Positions 23,767 through 23,881 of a stretch of DNA of 23,881 bases are shown piece after piece. The position numbers and the translations under genes were made by a program. The stretch is taken from NCBI GenBank assembly GCA_905198865.1, contig CAJKEB010000027.1, positions 1-23,881 of the forward strand, written 5' to 3'. Under the pieces are notes generated by a model. That model did not search any database. It saw only the letters and a program-made list of their open reading frames with translations, and had not been told where the DNA came from. The DNA comes from an uncultured Eubacteriales bacterium (GTDB taxonomy: Bacteria; Bacillota; Clostridia; Monoglobales; Monoglobaceae). Every line of letters begins with the position of its first letter. The first letter of the stretch is position 1.

Positions 23767-23807
23767 GATATATTGTAATACTTTCTTAATTTGACATAAA
23801 ACAACAT
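23751..23807 (-). CDS. Possible 18-residue leader peptide ending in the hairpin
   Basis: The frame begins MLFYVKLRKYY at the ATG at 23807 and ends SRTFS with its TGA in the loop of the hairpin at 23743-23766. The carA leader peptide likewise ends (RTLRSY) with its stop codon in the terminator loop. No ribosome site is visible before this ATG, and no strong minus-strand promoter was found upstream within the window. It is listed only because of the parallel with the carA leader and may be chance. Confidence 0.2.
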   Translation of the reverse strand: MLFYVKLRKYYNISRTFS

Positions 23808-23819
23808 ATATTATATAAT
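23791..23819 (+). promoter_or_regulatory. Plus-strand promoter reading out of the window
   Basis: TTGACA (23791-23796), 17-base spacer, TATAAT (23814-23819): a perfect consensus pointing to the right edge. The 60 or so bases after it hold no start codon with a ribosome site, and the far end (from about 23855) is a hairpin-like CCTTCCC...GAAGGGAGG. The gene it serves, if any, is outside the window and would be divergent from the MATE operon. Confidence 0.6.
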
Positions 23820-23881
23820 AATCGTCGCAGAAAGAGAAATTGTACGCGGTTATCCTTCCCATTCTTTCAAAGAAGGGAGGT

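Overview
The window looks like a chromosomal segment from a low-to-middle GC Firmicute, most likely a gut Clostridia member near Oscillospiraceae. This placement is inferred, not measured. The signs are strong AGGAGG-type ribosome sites, near-consensus TTGACA-17-TATAAT promoters before almost every unit, a FeoA-FeoB fusion, a ThrRS without a full TGS domain, and an NRPS of the style seen in gut Clostridia. Every supported gene reads on the minus strand except one small ribbon-helix-helix-like gene (11235-11429).

Layout, left to right. Positions 1-92 are the tail of a repeat element. Then come ferrous iron transport (feoAB fusion, 91-2454), a hairpin-rich repeat-like intergenic block (2640-2834), DAHP synthase (2888-3922), serine acetyltransferase (4003-4932), an MGMT-like/alkyltransferase-like protein (5158-5463), and carB and carA (5503-9805). 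The carA leader holds a 43-codon leader ORF running into an intrinsic terminator (9836-9992). Next are an Fe-S protein (10106-10822), a divergent pair of tiny genes around a TGCACTAA palindrome (10965-11429), a MITE-like element with perfect 12-bp terminal inverted repeats (11433-11570), and thrS (11637-13400).

The most interesting part is a compact four-gene operon on the minus strand, 23600 down to 13558. A MATE exporter with an extra C-terminal ATPase-like domain is followed after 19 nt by a 2437-residue NRPS (C-A-T-C-A-T-R). Six nt later comes an Sfp-type phosphopantetheinyl transferase, and 1 nt after that a STAS anti-sigma-antagonist-like protein. The NRPS has an N-terminal condensation domain and a C-terminal thioester reductase. 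This predicts a short N-acylated dipeptide released as an aldehyde, or as an alcohol or cyclised derivative. The transferase would activate the carrier domains and the MATE protein would export the product. The STAS protein together with the HATPase-like tail of the transporter suggests a partner-switch-like control layer tied to export, which is the least explained feature here.

A second signal is an attenuator-like leader before carA: a U-rich leader-peptide gene whose stop codon falls in the terminator loop. A hairpin of the same style (AAGGAC...GTCCTTTTATT) lies upstream of the MATE/NRPS operon. A third is the word AAACTATAATTT, seen four times and only between genes, once as a matched inverted pair. 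All function calls come from reading motifs by eye. No database search was run.
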